From: a bacterium
GTDB lineage: Bacteria; Bacillota; Clostridia; Lachnospirales; Lachnospiraceae
Length of the DNA: 57,188 bases
Reading direction: 5' to 3'
NCBI GenBank assembly: GCA_029012425.1
Contig: JAQXMB010000006.1
Span: 1-57,188 of the forward strand
In this document: one piece after another, positions 41,282 through 51,524 of the stretch
How positions within the stretch are numbered: the first letter of the stretch is position 1
How the letters are laid out: every line of letters starts with the position of its first letter
Position numbers and translations under genes: made by a program
Notes under the pieces: model-generated
What the model was told of the DNA's origin: nothing
What the model saw: the letters and a program-made list of their open reading frames with translations, nothing else
Databases searched by the model: none

Positions 41282-43180
41282 ATGCCGGAAATTCAACTTT
41301 TAGATGAAGCTACAATAGAAAAAATTGCTGCAGGCGAGGTGGTTGAGAGACCGTCTTCCATTGCAAAAGAACTGGTTGAGAATTCCATTGACGCCGGTGC
41401 GACACATATTACGGTAGAATTAAAGGACGGCGGTATTTCATTTCTGCGAATCACAGACAACGGATGCGGAATTGAAAAAAATCAGGTTCGGATTGCCTTT
41501 CTACGACATGCAACAAGTAAAATTCGTAATGTAAGTGATCTGATGTCTGTGAAATCGTTAGGTTTTCGCGGGGAGGCGCTCGCAAGCGTAAGCGCTGTTG
41601 CACAGGTTGAACTGATCACAAGGACGAGATCAAGTCTGACCGGTGTCCGCTTCGTGATAGAAGGATCAAAGGAAAAAAGCTTCGAAGAAATCGGTGCACC
41701 GGAAGGAACAACCTTTATTGTAAGAAATCTGTTCTACAACACACCGGTGCGCCGCAAATTCTTAAAGTCTGCACAAACCGAAGCCGGCTATGTGGCAACG
41801 ATGATCGAGCGTCTTGCCATGTCACATCCGGAAATATCATTTCAGCTGATCATAAATGGTCAGCAGAAGCTGCACACCTCGGGAAACTGTAATAGAAAAG
41901 ACATTATCTTTCATATCTACGGAAAAGATATTGCTATGAATCTCATAGCTGTAGATGCAGAAAATGAGGAAATTAAGGTTTCCGGTTTCATCGGAAAGCC
42001 ACATATTTCCCGTTCAAACCGCAATTTTGAAACCTATTACATGAATGGCAGATACATGAAGAGCAATGTCATTTCAAAAGCAATTGAACAGGCTTATCAG
42101 CCGTATTTAATGAATCATCAGTATCCGTTTGTCGTGCTGAATATCGAGATGAGTGAAGATCTCTATGATGTAAATGTACATCCTACCAAAATGGATGTTC
42201 GTTTTGCCAATGGCGAACAATTATATCAGGTTTTGATTCAGCTTCTTCGCAATGCATTGGAACAAAAGGATCTGATTCCGGAAGTATCGGTTGGAAAAGA
42301 GAAAACGAAAGAAAAAATAATAAGCAGCGAACCGCTCGCACCGCAGCCGTTTGAAAAGTCCCGTATATCCGAAATAAAACATACAATTGCACAAAATAGT
42401 GTCTATGAGCCGAAATATGAAAACAAGATTCCGGGAACGACAAATGAACCGGAGTATCGTACGAATGCACCGGTGAAGGAAGTGCCGGAGACAAAACAGG
42501 AAGATGTCAGGCCGCAACAGATGAAGCTTACGGATCTCGTGCGGGAAGACAACGGCTTCATGCAAAAACAGACAGACTTTTTGGAGCAGGTTCGAAGGAG
42601 TAATGTTCGAATCATCGGACAATTATTTGAAACCTACTGGCTGGTTGAAGCAGAAGAGAAGCTCTTTATTATTGATCAGCATGCTGCACATGAAAAAGTA
42701 TTGTTTGAAAGAAACATGAAAGCCTTTGAGAACCGAACCTATACTTCTCAGCAGCTCAGTCCCCCCATAATATTAAGCCTTACAACCAATGAACAGCAGG
42801 CTTTGCTCACACATAGGAAAGAACTTGGGGAATTGGGATTTGAAATTTCAGAGTTTGGTGGCAATGAATTCGCTATCTGCGCGGTTCCTGATAATTTGAT
42901 GAATCTTGATGCGAAGCTTCTTTTTACGGAACTGCTGGATGATTGTGTAGAGCGTCCGGGTAGCGGTAAGACAACGAGTCATCTGCTGTGGAATAAGGTT
43001 GCAAGTGCATCCTGTAAAGCGGCGATCAAAGGGAATGAGAGAATCAGCGTGGCGCAGATGGAGGAACTGATTCTCGAATTATTATCTCTTCAGAATCCGT
43101 ATCATTGTCCGCATGGAAGGCCTACGATGATTTCTATGGATAAATATGAGATTGAGAAAAAATTTAAAAGGATCATCTAA
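41282..43180 (+). CDS. mutL: DNA mismatch repair protein MutL (endonuclease type)
   Basis: MutL links mismatch recognition to strand removal. The 632-residue protein has the GHKL ATPase motifs ELVENSIDAGA, ITDNGCGI and GFRGEALASVSAV, a charged linker (about 335-445), and a C-terminal domain with the endonuclease motif DQHAAHEKVLFE (D465 to E476). It should therefore nick DNA itself, as expected in bacteria without MutH. Confidence 0.96.
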   Translation: MPEIQLLDEATIEKIAAGEVVERPSSIAKELVENSIDAGATHITVELKDGGISFLRITDNGCGIEKNQVRIAFLRHATSKIRNVSDLMSVKSLGFRGEALASVSAVAQVELITRTRSSLTGVRFVIEGSKEKSFEEIGAPEGTTFIVRNLFYNTPVRRKFLKSAQTEAGYVATMIERLAMSHPEISFQLIINGQQKLHTSGNCNRKDIIFHIYGKDIAMNLIAVDAENEEIKVSGFIGKPHISRSNRNFETYYMNGRYMKSNVISKAIEQAYQPYLMNHQYPFVVLNIEMSEDLYDVNVHPTKMDVRFANGEQLYQVLIQLLRNALEQKDLIPEVSVGKEKTKEKIISSEPLAPQPFEKSRISEIKHTIAQNSVYEPKYENKIPGTTNEPEYRTNAPVKEVPETKQEDVRPQQMKLTDLVREDNGFMQKQTDFLEQVRRSNVRIIGQLFETYWLVEAEEKLFIIDQHAAHEKVLFERNMKAFENRTYTSQQLSPPIILSLTTNEQQALLTHRKELGELGFEISEFGGNEFAICAVPDNLMNLDAKLLFTELLDDCVERPGSGKTTSHLLWNKVASASCKAAIKGNERISVAQMEELILELLSLQNPYHCPHGRPTMISMDKYEIEKKFKRII

Positions 43181-43183
43181 CGA

Positions 43184-44131
43184 ATGAGTCAGAAACATGT
43201 GATAATTTTGACAGGACCGACTGCAGTTGGAAAGACAGCCCTTTCCATTGCATTGGCAAAAAAACTGAATACAGGAATTATTTCAGCGGATTCCATGCAG
43301 GTGTATCGTCATATGGATATCGGTTCTGCAAAAATTACTCCGGAGGAGATGCAGGGTGTGAAGCATTATCTTGTTGATGTATACGAACCGGATGAAGAAT
43401 TCAATGTGACAAGATTTCAATCGGATGCCAAACTTGCGATGGAGGAGCTGTGGTCGAAAAATCAGTTGCCGCTTGTTGTTGGAGGAACCGGGTTTTATAT
43501 TCAGGCATTGTTATATGATATCAATTTTGCATCTGAGGATGGAGATGATTCTATTCGAAGAACATATGAAAAAATGCTTGCGGATAAGGGAGCAGCTTAT
43601 CTGCATGGACTGCTCCGGGCAGTTGATCCGAAATCAGCAGATACGATTCATGAAAACAATACAAAACGAGTCATTCGTGCACTGGAGTATTTTCAAAAGA
43701 ATGGTACTCAAATTTCACGGCACAACGAGACAGAGCGAGAAAAAGAATCTCCATACGGTTTTGCATATTTTGTTCTGACAGATGACCGGGCGCATTTGTA
43801 TGAGAAAATTGACAAGCGCGTAGATCTTATGATGGAACAGGGACTTGTGGACGAAGTAAAGAGATTAAAAGATATGGGTTATACCCGGGAAAATGTTTCC
43901 ATGCAGGGGCTTGGTTATAAAGAGATTCTTGCATATCTTGACGGAGCGTGTACACTGGAAGAAGCAATCTATATCATCAAACGGGATACGCGCCATTTTG
44001 CAAAGCGTCAGCTCACATGGTTTCGACGCGAACGGGATGTGATCTGGATTGATAAATCAGAATTTGATTACGATGAAGACAAAATACTAACATACATGTT
44101 ACAGATAATAGAGGAGAAAAAGCTATTATGA
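43184..44131 (+). CDS. miaA: tRNA dimethylallyltransferase
   Basis: MiaA adds a dimethylallyl group to A37 of tRNAs that read UNN codons. The 315-residue product has the P-loop GPTAVGKTALS, ISADSMQVYRHMDIGSAKI and LVVGGTGFYIQALLYDI. KRQLTWFRRERDVIWID ends the core. It sits after mutSL, as in many Firmicutes, and overlaps the next gene by 4 bp. Confidence 0.95.
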   Translation: MSQKHVIILTGPTAVGKTALSIALAKKLNTGIISADSMQVYRHMDIGSAKITPEEMQGVKHYLVDVYEPDEEFNVTRFQSDAKLAMEELWSKNQLPLVVGGTGFYIQALLYDINFASEDGDDSIRRTYEKMLADKGAAYLHGLLRAVDPKSADTIHENNTKRVIRALEYFQKNGTQISRHNETEREKESPYGFAYFVLTDDRAHLYEKIDKRVDLMMEQGLVDEVKRLKDMGYTRENVSMQGLGYKEILAYLDGACTLEEAIYIIKRDTRHFAKRQLTWFRRERDVIWIDKSEFDYDEDKILTYMLQIIEEKKLL

Positions 44132-45423
44132 TAGAGCAATTGAAGGAACAATATGTACAGATGGGAATTGATCCTGTCATTTACAATTATGCGAGTGAAA
44201 TTGAAGCACAGTTAATAGAGCGATTTGCTGAAATTGATGCTGTAGCAGAATATAACCAGATGAAGGTTATAAAAGCCATGCAGAAAAATAGGGTGAGCGC
44301 GGAATGCTTTCATTCTTCCAGCGGATACGGTTATAATGACCTTGGCCGTGATACCTTAGAGCTTGTATATGCAGACTGTTTTCATGCGCAGGCAGCGCTT
44401 GTCCGTCCGCAGATCACCTGTGGAACTCATGCATTGGCACTTGCATTAATGTCGAATTTACGACCCGGAGACGAGCTTCTTTCGCCGGTTGGGAAACCGT
44501 ATGATACGCTCGAGGAGGTAATCGGGATCAGACCCTCGAAGGGTTCGCTTGCTGAATATGGTATTTCTTATCGTCAGGTAGATTTACTGGAGGACGGTTC
44601 CTTTGATTATGATGGAATTCGTGCTGCAATCAATGAGAAAACAAAGCTTGTTACCATTCAGCGTTCCAAAGGCTATTTGATGCGCAAAACGCTCTCGGTG
44701 AAAGAAATCGGAGCGTTGATATCGTTTGTAAAACAGATAAATCCGAATATCATCTGCATGGTTGATAACTGTTATGGGGAGTTTGTTGAAACCATTGAGC
44801 CTTCAGATGTAGGCGCGGATATGATCGTAGGCTCCCTGATCAAAAATCCGGGTGGCGGACTTGCACCGGTAGGTGGATATATTGTGGGAAAAAGAGCGTG
44901 TGTTGAGAATGCGGCCTATCGCTTGACATCTCCGGGACTCGGTAAGGAGGTTGGCGCATCATTAGGCGTGATTCAGTCATTTTATCAGGGACTGTTTCAG
45001 GCACCGGTTGTCGTGAGTGGTGCGCTGAAGGGAGCAATTTTTGCAGCGCGTCTTTATGAGAAACTCGGCTTTCAAGTGCTTCCGGACGGAACGGAGTCCA
45101 GACATGATATCATTCAGGCAATCGCGCTTGAATCACCGGAAAGACTTTGTGCATTTTGTGAGGGCATTCAGGCGGGAGCTCCGGTTGACAGCTATGTGAC
45201 ACCGGAACCTTGGGATATGCCCGGATATGACAGTAAGGTTATTATGGCGGCAGGTGCTTTTGTGCAGGGTTCATCCATCGAACTGAGTGCTGACGGCCCG
45301 TTAAAACCGCCCTATAATGTCTATTTTCAGGGTGGACTTACCTGGTATCATGCAAAACTCGGTATTATGATGTCACTTCAAAAACTTTATGAGCGCAACC
45401 TTGTTAATAAGACATTATTATGA
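44128..45423 (+). CDS. YnbB-type PLP-dependent methionine gamma-lyase family protein
   Basis: The 431-residue fold-type I PLP enzyme has SSGYGYNDLGRDTLE, RPQITCGTHALALAL and the Schiff-base lysine K239 in GSLIKNPGG. The family is sometimes called aluminium resistance protein, and Bacillus YnbB also follows miaA-region genes. The true substrate is not established; C-S lyase activity is inferred from family. It is coupled to miaA by ATGA. Confidence 0.88.
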   Translation: MIEQLKEQYVQMGIDPVIYNYASEIEAQLIERFAEIDAVAEYNQMKVIKAMQKNRVSAECFHSSSGYGYNDLGRDTLELVYADCFHAQAALVRPQITCGTHALALALMSNLRPGDELLSPVGKPYDTLEEVIGIRPSKGSLAEYGISYRQVDLLEDGSFDYDGIRAAINEKTKLVTIQRSKGYLMRKTLSVKEIGALISFVKQINPNIICMVDNCYGEFVETIEPSDVGADMIVGSLIKNPGGGLAPVGGYIVGKRACVENAAYRLTSPGLGKEVGASLGVIQSFYQGLFQAPVVVSGALKGAIFAARLYEKLGFQVLPDGTESRHDIIQAIALESPERLCAFCEGIQAGAPVDSYVTPEPWDMPGYDSKVIMAAGAFVQGSSIELSADGPLKPPYNVYFQGGLTWYHAKLGIMMSLQKLYERNLVNKTLL

Positions 45424-45471
45424 TAAAATATAGTGTCACGCAAGTTCGTTGGAGAGAGTAGAAAGGATTGC

Positions 45472-46158
45472 ATGACACATATATTGGCAAAAGAACTTCC
45501 CGTTGTAGAACGACCTTATGAGAAATGCCTTCTTGCGGGTCCGGGTGCATTATCTGATGCGGAGCTTCTTGCGGTGGTACTTAAGACCGGCAACAAAGAC
45601 ATGAATGTCATTCAGCTTGCACAGCTTCTTTTGAAAGACGGCTCACAGAATCTTCTGAATCTGTATGATTATTCTTTGGATGAGTTAATGAATTTTCCGG
45701 GAATCGGCCCGGTGAAAGCTGTTCAATTAAAATGTATTGCAGAAGCGGCAAAGCGGATTTCATCTGCGACAAGACGCAACCGGCTGACAATGGCATGCCC
45801 AAGTACAATCGCAGATTATTATATGGAGCGTATGAGACATGAACCGAATGAACAGATGATTGTCAGCTGTTTTGACGCAAAATGTCATTTGCTTGCTGAT
45901 GCACTCATATCAACAGGAACGGTGACTTCAGTGATGGCATCACCGCGCGAGGTGTTTTTAAAAGCACTTTCGCTCAAAGCAGTCTATATCATTCTTTTGC
46001 ATAATCATCCAAGCGGAGTCGCTTCACCGAGCAAAGAGGATATTCTTCTTACAAAGCGGATGAAGGAATGCGGAGAACTTTTGGACATTGAATTGTCTGA
46101 CCACATAATAATTGGAGATAATAATTATTACAGCTTCCGTGAAAATGGGATGCTGTAA
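45472..46158 (+). CDS. radC: RadC family JAB-domain protein
   Basis: The 228-residue product starts at ATG 45472 with AAAGGA upstream; an in-frame GTG at 45433 adds 13 unlike residues. The N-terminal helix-hairpin-helix part (GPGALSDAELLAVVLKTG, FPGIGPVKAVQLK) is followed by a JAB/MPN metalloprotease-like domain with HNHPSGVASPSKED. Its real activity is uncertain despite the historic DNA repair name. It stands directly before mreB, the conserved Firmicutes order. Confidence 0.93.
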   Translation: MTHILAKELPVVERPYEKCLLAGPGALSDAELLAVVLKTGNKDMNVIQLAQLLLKDGSQNLLNLYDYSLDELMNFPGIGPVKAVQLKCIAEAAKRISSATRRNRLTMACPSTIADYYMERMRHEPNEQMIVSCFDAKCHLLADALISTGTVTSVMASPREVFLKALSLKAVYIILLHNHPSGVASPSKEDILLTKRMKECGELLDIELSDHIIIGDNNYYSFRENGML

Positions 46159-46176
46159 GCACATAGGAGAATAATT

Positions 46177-47193
46177 ATGAGCAGTAATGTATACGGAATT
46201 GATCTTGGAACCTGTAATCTCAAGGTATACAGCAAAGCGAACAGCAGAATTTTTAATGAAAAAAACACGGTTGCAATTGTAAATAAAAACCAGCTGTATG
46301 CATATGGTGACAGTGCCTTTGCGATGTATGAAAAGGCGCCGGAGACAATCAATGTGACATTTCCCATGGAACATGGTGTCATTGCCGAATATGCCTTTTT
46401 GCAGGCTATGGTTTTTGAATTCCTTGAAAAGCATGCTCACGGAAAGGTTCGCGGAGCAGATTTTATTGTTGCTGTTCCTACGGATGTCACTGAAGTCGAA
46501 AAAAAAGCATTCTTTGATATGTTCTATAAGAGCAAGATGAAGCCCAAGCTTGTTCAGGTATGCGAAAAACCAATTGCAGATGCCATTGGTCTTGGAATTG
46601 ATGTTACAGAGCCTACCGGAGTAATGGTTGTTGATATCGGAGCAGACACAACCGAAATCTCTGTTATTTCGCTTGGCGGTCTTGTCCTTAGCAGTCTGCT
46701 TCATTTTGGCGGAAACCAGTTAGATGAATCCATTGCGGCATACTTCCGTAAAAACAGTAATCTGTTAATCGGAAAGAAAACTGCATGTGCGGCAAAGGAA
46801 GCAATTGGATGTGCACTTTTAGGCGAAGAGGAGTCAATGACAATTGTAGGAAGGGATGTTGTCAGCGGTCTTCCGATTGAGGCAACCTGTACATCTACAA
46901 TGGTTTATGAAGCGATGCAGACGGATCTGAATGATATTTGCAATTCCATAAAAATGACCTTGGAGCATACTCCGCCGGAGCTTGCGCGCGATATTATTCA
47001 TTCAGGAATCTATATTACAGGTGGTTCTTCAAAAATTCGCGGATTGGATGAGCTGTTTACAAAGATTACCGGAATAACAGTTAATACCTGTGAGGATCCG
47101 GAGGAATCTGTAACCAGAGGACTTATGAAATTGATTGGTGACAGTAAATTCCGTCATCTTGCTTACACAATGAAAGCAAAGATATATAAATAA
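46177..47193 (+). CDS. mreB: Rod shape-determining actin homologue MreB
   Basis: MreB forms membrane-bound filaments that guide side-wall synthesis. The 338-residue protein shows the actin-type ATP motifs YGIDLGTCNLKVYS, MVVDIGADTTEISVISLGG and IYITGGSSKIRG. Compared with typical MreB it has Cys in the first phosphate loop (GTCN, usually GTAN) and relatively divergent middle parts. It heads the mreBCD-mrdA block. Confidence 0.92.
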   Translation: MSSNVYGIDLGTCNLKVYSKANSRIFNEKNTVAIVNKNQLYAYGDSAFAMYEKAPETINVTFPMEHGVIAEYAFLQAMVFEFLEKHAHGKVRGADFIVAVPTDVTEVEKKAFFDMFYKSKMKPKLVQVCEKPIADAIGLGIDVTEPTGVMVVDIGADTTEISVISLGGLVLSSLLHFGGNQLDESIAAYFRKNSNLLIGKKTACAAKEAIGCALLGEEESMTIVGRDVVSGLPIEATCTSTMVYEAMQTDLNDICNSIKMTLEHTPPELARDIIHSGIYITGGSSKIRGLDELFTKITGITVNTCEDPEESVTRGLMKLIGDSKFRHLAYTMKAKIYK

Positions 47194-47230
47194 TCATCTC
47201 ATGGGGGAAGATTAATAAAGGAATGGAAGC

Positions 47231-48109
47231 ATGAGACGAGTAAAACGCAAAAATAAAATTGATATACCGGCAAAATATATTCTGTTATTTCTGACAGGAA
47301 TTTGTTTTGTGCTTATGATTGGAAGCTTTGCCTTTAATTGGACCTTAGGGCCTGTCAGCACAGCTGCCAGCTATATTGTAATTCCGATGCAGCGGGGAAT
47401 GACAGAGGCCGGGAACTGGATTTATGATAAAACGGTAGAACTTGCCACGCTGAAAGATGTGATGCAGGACAATGAAGAATTAAAAAATCAGGTAAATGAA
47501 TTAACGGAAGAACTAAATCGTTTAAAACTTGAGCGTTATGACACGGAAGATTTGCGTAAACTTCTGGATTTGGATTCCACTTATGCGAACTATAATAAAA
47601 TTTCGGCGAATGTAATTGGCAAAGATGCCGGTAACTGGTTTGATACATTTCTTATTGATGTTGGCAGCAAGCAGGGAATTTCCGTCGGAATGAATGTGAT
47701 TTCCGGAAATGGTCTTGTGGGTATTATTACGGAGGTTGGTCCCAACTATTCAAAAGTACGAGCAATTATCGATGATATGAGCAGTGTGAGCGGTATGGTA
47801 CTTTCAACTTCCGATAACTGTATTGTTAAAGGTGATCTGCAGACCATGGATGACCGCCAGATGATTCGATTCTCTAATTTAAAAGATTCTACTGACAGTG
47901 TAGCTGTAGGTGATCAGGTTGTGACATCTTATATTAGTTCCGAGTATGTGCAAGGGCTTTTGATTGGATATATCAGTGAATTGCAGATAAACGCAAATAA
48001 TCTTACAAAATCGGGATATATTACACCGGTTGTTGATTTCGAGCATATCAAGCATGTTCTTGTCATTACAGATATTAAATCTGTAACAGGCGATTTGACT
48101 GAGGAGTAG
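47231..48109 (+). CDS. mreC: Rod shape-determining protein MreC
   Basis: MreC scaffolds the elongasome outside the membrane and activates PBP2. The 292-residue protein has one membrane helix (about 14-36), a coiled coil (about 65-105, NEELKNQVNELTEELNRLK) and a beta-rich C-terminal domain with NWFDTFLIDVGSKQGISVG. The length is normal. Confidence 0.93.
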   Translation: MRRVKRKNKIDIPAKYILLFLTGICFVLMIGSFAFNWTLGPVSTAASYIVIPMQRGMTEAGNWIYDKTVELATLKDVMQDNEELKNQVNELTEELNRLKLERYDTEDLRKLLDLDSTYANYNKISANVIGKDAGNWFDTFLIDVGSKQGISVGMNVISGNGLVGIITEVGPNYSKVRAIIDDMSSVSGMVLSTSDNCIVKGDLQTMDDRQMIRFSNLKDSTDSVAVGDQVVTSYISSEYVQGLLIGYISELQINANNLTKSGYITPVVDFEHIKHVLVITDIKSVTGDLTEE

Positions 48110-48117
48110 TAAACGCT

Positions 48118-48636
48118 ATGCGTAGAAAAATAGTTGTATTTCTTATGATTCTCATATGCTTTGTCTTGCAGACAACGCTTTTTCAGTCCATATCGGTGCT
48201 TACCGTTGCACCTAATTTGTTGATCATTGTGACGGCATCATTTGGATTTATGAGAGGAAAAAAAGAGGGAATGTATATCGGCTTATTATGTGGTGCCCTT
48301 GTAGATATCTTTTATGGGCAGATTCTTGGCGGTTATGCATTGCTTTATATGTATATCGGATATTTAAACGGCTTTTTTCGTAAGCAATTTTTCCCGGAGG
48401 ACTTTAAGCTTCCAATGGCATTAATTGCAGGAAGTGATTTTTTATATAATTGTGTAATCTATTTCTTCCTGTTTCTGTTTCGAAATCGGTTGAATTTTGG
48501 ATATTATTTATCGCATGTGATTCTTCCGGAGCTTGTTTATACCTTGCTTATGATGATTATTCTTTACTTCATCATTCTTAAGGTTAACCGTCATCTGGAA
48601 GAAATAGAGAAAAGGAGCGAAGCAAAGTTTGTTTAG
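48118..48636 (+). CDS. mreD: Rod shape-determining protein MreD
   Basis: The 172-residue integral membrane protein has five or six helices. FGFMRGKKEGMYIGLLCGALVDIFYG is typical for MreD (region of about 26 residues near 41-66). It lies 8 bp after mreC and overlaps the PBP2 gene by 8 bp. Confidence 0.92.
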   Translation: MRRKIVVFLMILICFVLQTTLFQSISVLTVAPNLLIIVTASFGFMRGKKEGMYIGLLCGALVDIFYGQILGGYALLYMYIGYLNGFFRKQFFPEDFKLPMALIAGSDFLYNCVIYFFLFLFRNRLNFGYYLSHVILPELVYTLLMMIILYFIILKVNRHLEEIEKRSEAKFV

Positions 48637-51508
48637 CAGTATCAAAGGATTTTTGCAACAGATTTTTAAATCAAGAATTGTATATCTGGTTGTTCTGTTT
48701 GTTGCGATGTCGTCCATTCTGCTGTTTCGATTATTTCAATTACAGATTGTAAACGGAGCAAATGCACAGTCGAAATACATCACAAAAGTAGTAAAGAAGC
48801 GAACACTGAAAAGCACGCGTGGTAATATCTACGATCGTGATGGTAAATTGTTGGCATACAACGAGCTTGCATACGGAATTACAATTGAAGATAACGGAAC
48901 ATATATCGGTGGTAATGGGAAGAGCAGTACACAGGTAAAGAATGAATCCATCAACGAAGATATTGCAATGATTCTTCATGAAATGGATCGTAACGGAGAT
49001 GTCATTGACAATGATTTTTCAATTGCTCTTACAGCAGATAATCAGTATGAGTTTACAATATCAGGAACGCGTTTGATGCGTTTTCGGGCTGATATTTATG
49101 GACTTGCCAGCATCGAAGACTTAGGTTATAACGAGAAGCTGCATTATGACACGGCGAATGCTTCCGCAGAACAGATTATGGAATATCTGGGAAGCGATCG
49201 GGCGAGCTGTTTCGATATTAGTGAAGAATACAGTAAACGCGATTATTACCGAATTGCAATTATTCGTTATAAGATGCGTCAGAACAGTTATCAGAAATAT
49301 ATTTCCGCAACAATCGCATCAGATGTCAGCGAAGAGACCGTTGCGTATGTAAGCGAACATCTCGATGAACTGCAAGGTGTTGCTGTCACTGAGGATACGA
49401 TTCGCAGATACAACGACAGTAAGTATTTTGCACACTTAATTGGATACACGGGACAGATTGATGAAGAAGAATACTTTTCTTTCGGTGGCGGTGAAGAAGG
49501 CAGCGAGTATTCCCTGACAGATACAGTCGGTAAATCCGGTATTGAACAGTATATGGATACTGAGCTGAAGGGGAAGAAGGGTGAAGAGAGCATCTATGTT
49601 GATAATTTGGGAAAAGAATTAGAAACCATCGAGCGGACAGAACCAATTGCAGGTAATGATGTATATCTGTCAATCAGCATGGATCTTCAAGAAGCTGTCT
49701 ATGATTTGCTGGAGCAGGAAATTGCCGGAATCGTATATTCAAAGATCATAAATGCGAAAGAATATCAGTTCGCCGGTTCATCTGACATAAAAATACCGAT
49801 TGACGATGTTTATTTTGCGCTGATCAACAACAATATTATTAAAATGGATCATTTTTCGGCAGAAGATGCTTCCTCTACTGAGAGAGAGGTTTTTCGTGCA
49901 TTTAAAGAGCGTCAAAAACAGGTGCTTCGTGAAATAAAGCAGGAGTTTACAACGGCTACACCGAAAGCATATGAAAACCTGAGCGAAGATATGCAGGTTT
50001 ATATGAGTTTTATCGTATCTATGCTCATGGATGAGGAAATCATTGAGACATCAAAAATTGATTGGAATGATGAGACTTATCTTGCATGGAAAAATGACCA
50101 GATCAGCTTGCAGGAGTATCTGTATCATGTAATTAACGAGCAGTGGTTTGATATCACAAAGTTTCCAGCAAATTCCAAGTACTCTGATTCTCAGGAATTG
50201 TATGATGTGCTTGTTGATTATATTATGAATCAGTTAAAAGATAATTCCGGCTTCTCAAAGCGGATTTATAAGTATATGCTTCGTGATGATTTCATTACCG
50301 GTAAGCAGATCTGTTTGATTTTGTACGATCAGAATATTCTTGATTATGACGATGAAATGATTGCGCGCCTTACATCCGGAGTCATACAGCCTTTTGATTT
50401 CATGATGAGTAAGATAAAAAATCTTGAGATTACTCCTGCACAGCTTGCATTGGATCCCTGTACAGGTTCCTGTGTGATCAGTGATGTGACAACGGGTGAA
50501 TTGCTTGCCTGTGTTACTTATCCCGGATATGATAACAATCGTCTGGCAAATATGGTTGACAGCGAATATTTTGCATCGCTGATGTCCGATTTGTCATCGC
50601 CGTTCTATAATAATGCAACACAACAGAAAACAGCACCTGGTTCAACATTCAAAATGGTTACGGCAACAGCCGGTTTATCAGAGGGTGTGATTGATATTCA
50701 TACACTCATTGAGGATAAGGGGCGCTTTGAACGAGTAGAAAATGGTCCGAAATGTTGGATTTATCCCAACAGCACACACGGAGATATCAATGTTTCCGAA
50801 GCACTTCGAGACTCGTGCAACTATTTCTTCTACGAAGTTGGATGGGAGCTTTCTCAGGTTGGTGACAGTTATGTTGAATCGGCCGGTATCGAGAAGCTTG
50901 CCAAGTATGCGAAGCTTTACGGACTTGGCGATGTGACCGGAATCGAAACCGTTGAAAGTAAACCTGAGATTGCTGATAAATACCCGATTACAGCAGCAAT
51001 CGGTCAGAGTAATCATAACTATACAACAATCGCTATTTCACGATATGTTACAGCTGTTGCAAATCGTGGAACCGTATATAATTATACATTGCTGAATAAG
51101 CTTACGGATGCATCCGGAAATGTATTGGAGACCTACGCTCCGACCGTAAAATATAAAATGACTGAGATTCCCCGGTCAACATGGAATGCAATTCATGAGG
51201 GCAATCGAATGGTAGTAGAAAATCTGGATGCCTTTGATGATTTTGGAGAGCTAAAGGTGGCCGGTAAGACAGGAACTGCGCAGCAGATTGCAACCCGTCC
51301 GAATCATGCATTATTTGTGGGATATGCTCCGTATCAGAATCCAAAGTATTCAATTGCAACTCGTATTGCATACGGTTATACTTCTCATAATGCTGCTGAT
51401 GTATCAGCGCGCATTTTGAAATATATTTTCCGTCTTGAGGATCGAGAGGATTTGTTGACCGGAACAATTGTAAATGTTGAAAATGCTTCGAATGGATTTA
51501 ACGACTAA
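48629..51508 (+). CDS. mrdA: Penicillin-binding protein 2 (elongasome transpeptidase)
   Basis: PBP2 cross-links peptidoglycan during cell elongation with RodA and MreC. The 959-residue product starts at TTG 48629 with GGAG 11 bp upstream, inside mreD. One membrane helix (about 15-35) is followed by the dimerisation domain, which begins RGNIYDRDGKLLAYNEL. The transpeptidase motifs are S672-T-F-K675, S729-C-N731 and K880-T-G882. About 240 residues of acidic helical sequence (about 365-605) separate the end of the dimerisation domain from the transpeptidase core, making it far longer than PBP2 of most rods. The catalytic motifs are intact. Confidence 0.94.
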   Translation: MFSSIKGFLQQIFKSRIVYLVVLFVAMSSILLFRLFQLQIVNGANAQSKYITKVVKKRTLKSTRGNIYDRDGKLLAYNELAYGITIEDNGTYIGGNGKSSTQVKNESINEDIAMILHEMDRNGDVIDNDFSIALTADNQYEFTISGTRLMRFRADIYGLASIEDLGYNEKLHYDTANASAEQIMEYLGSDRASCFDISEEYSKRDYYRIAIIRYKMRQNSYQKYISATIASDVSEETVAYVSEHLDELQGVAVTEDTIRRYNDSKYFAHLIGYTGQIDEEEYFSFGGGEEGSEYSLTDTVGKSGIEQYMDTELKGKKGEESIYVDNLGKELETIERTEPIAGNDVYLSISMDLQEAVYDLLEQEIAGIVYSKIINAKEYQFAGSSDIKIPIDDVYFALINNNIIKMDHFSAEDASSTEREVFRAFKERQKQVLREIKQEFTTATPKAYENLSEDMQVYMSFIVSMLMDEEIIETSKIDWNDETYLAWKNDQISLQEYLYHVINEQWFDITKFPANSKYSDSQELYDVLVDYIMNQLKDNSGFSKRIYKYMLRDDFITGKQICLILYDQNILDYDDEMIARLTSGVIQPFDFMMSKIKNLEITPAQLALDPCTGSCVISDVTTGELLACVTYPGYDNNRLANMVDSEYFASLMSDLSSPFYNNATQQKTAPGSTFKMVTATAGLSEGVIDIHTLIEDKGRFERVENGPKCWIYPNSTHGDINVSEALRDSCNYFFYEVGWELSQVGDSYVESAGIEKLAKYAKLYGLGDVTGIETVESKPEIADKYPITAAIGQSNHNYTTIAISRYVTAVANRGTVYNYTLLNKLTDASGNVLETYAPTVKYKMTEIPRSTWNAIHEGNRMVVENLDAFDDFGELKVAGKTGTAQQIATRPNHALFVGYAPYQNPKYSIATRIAYGYTSHNAADVSARILKYIFRLEDREDLLTGTIVNVENASNGFND

Positions 51509-51524
51509 ACAGGAGGTAAACGGA

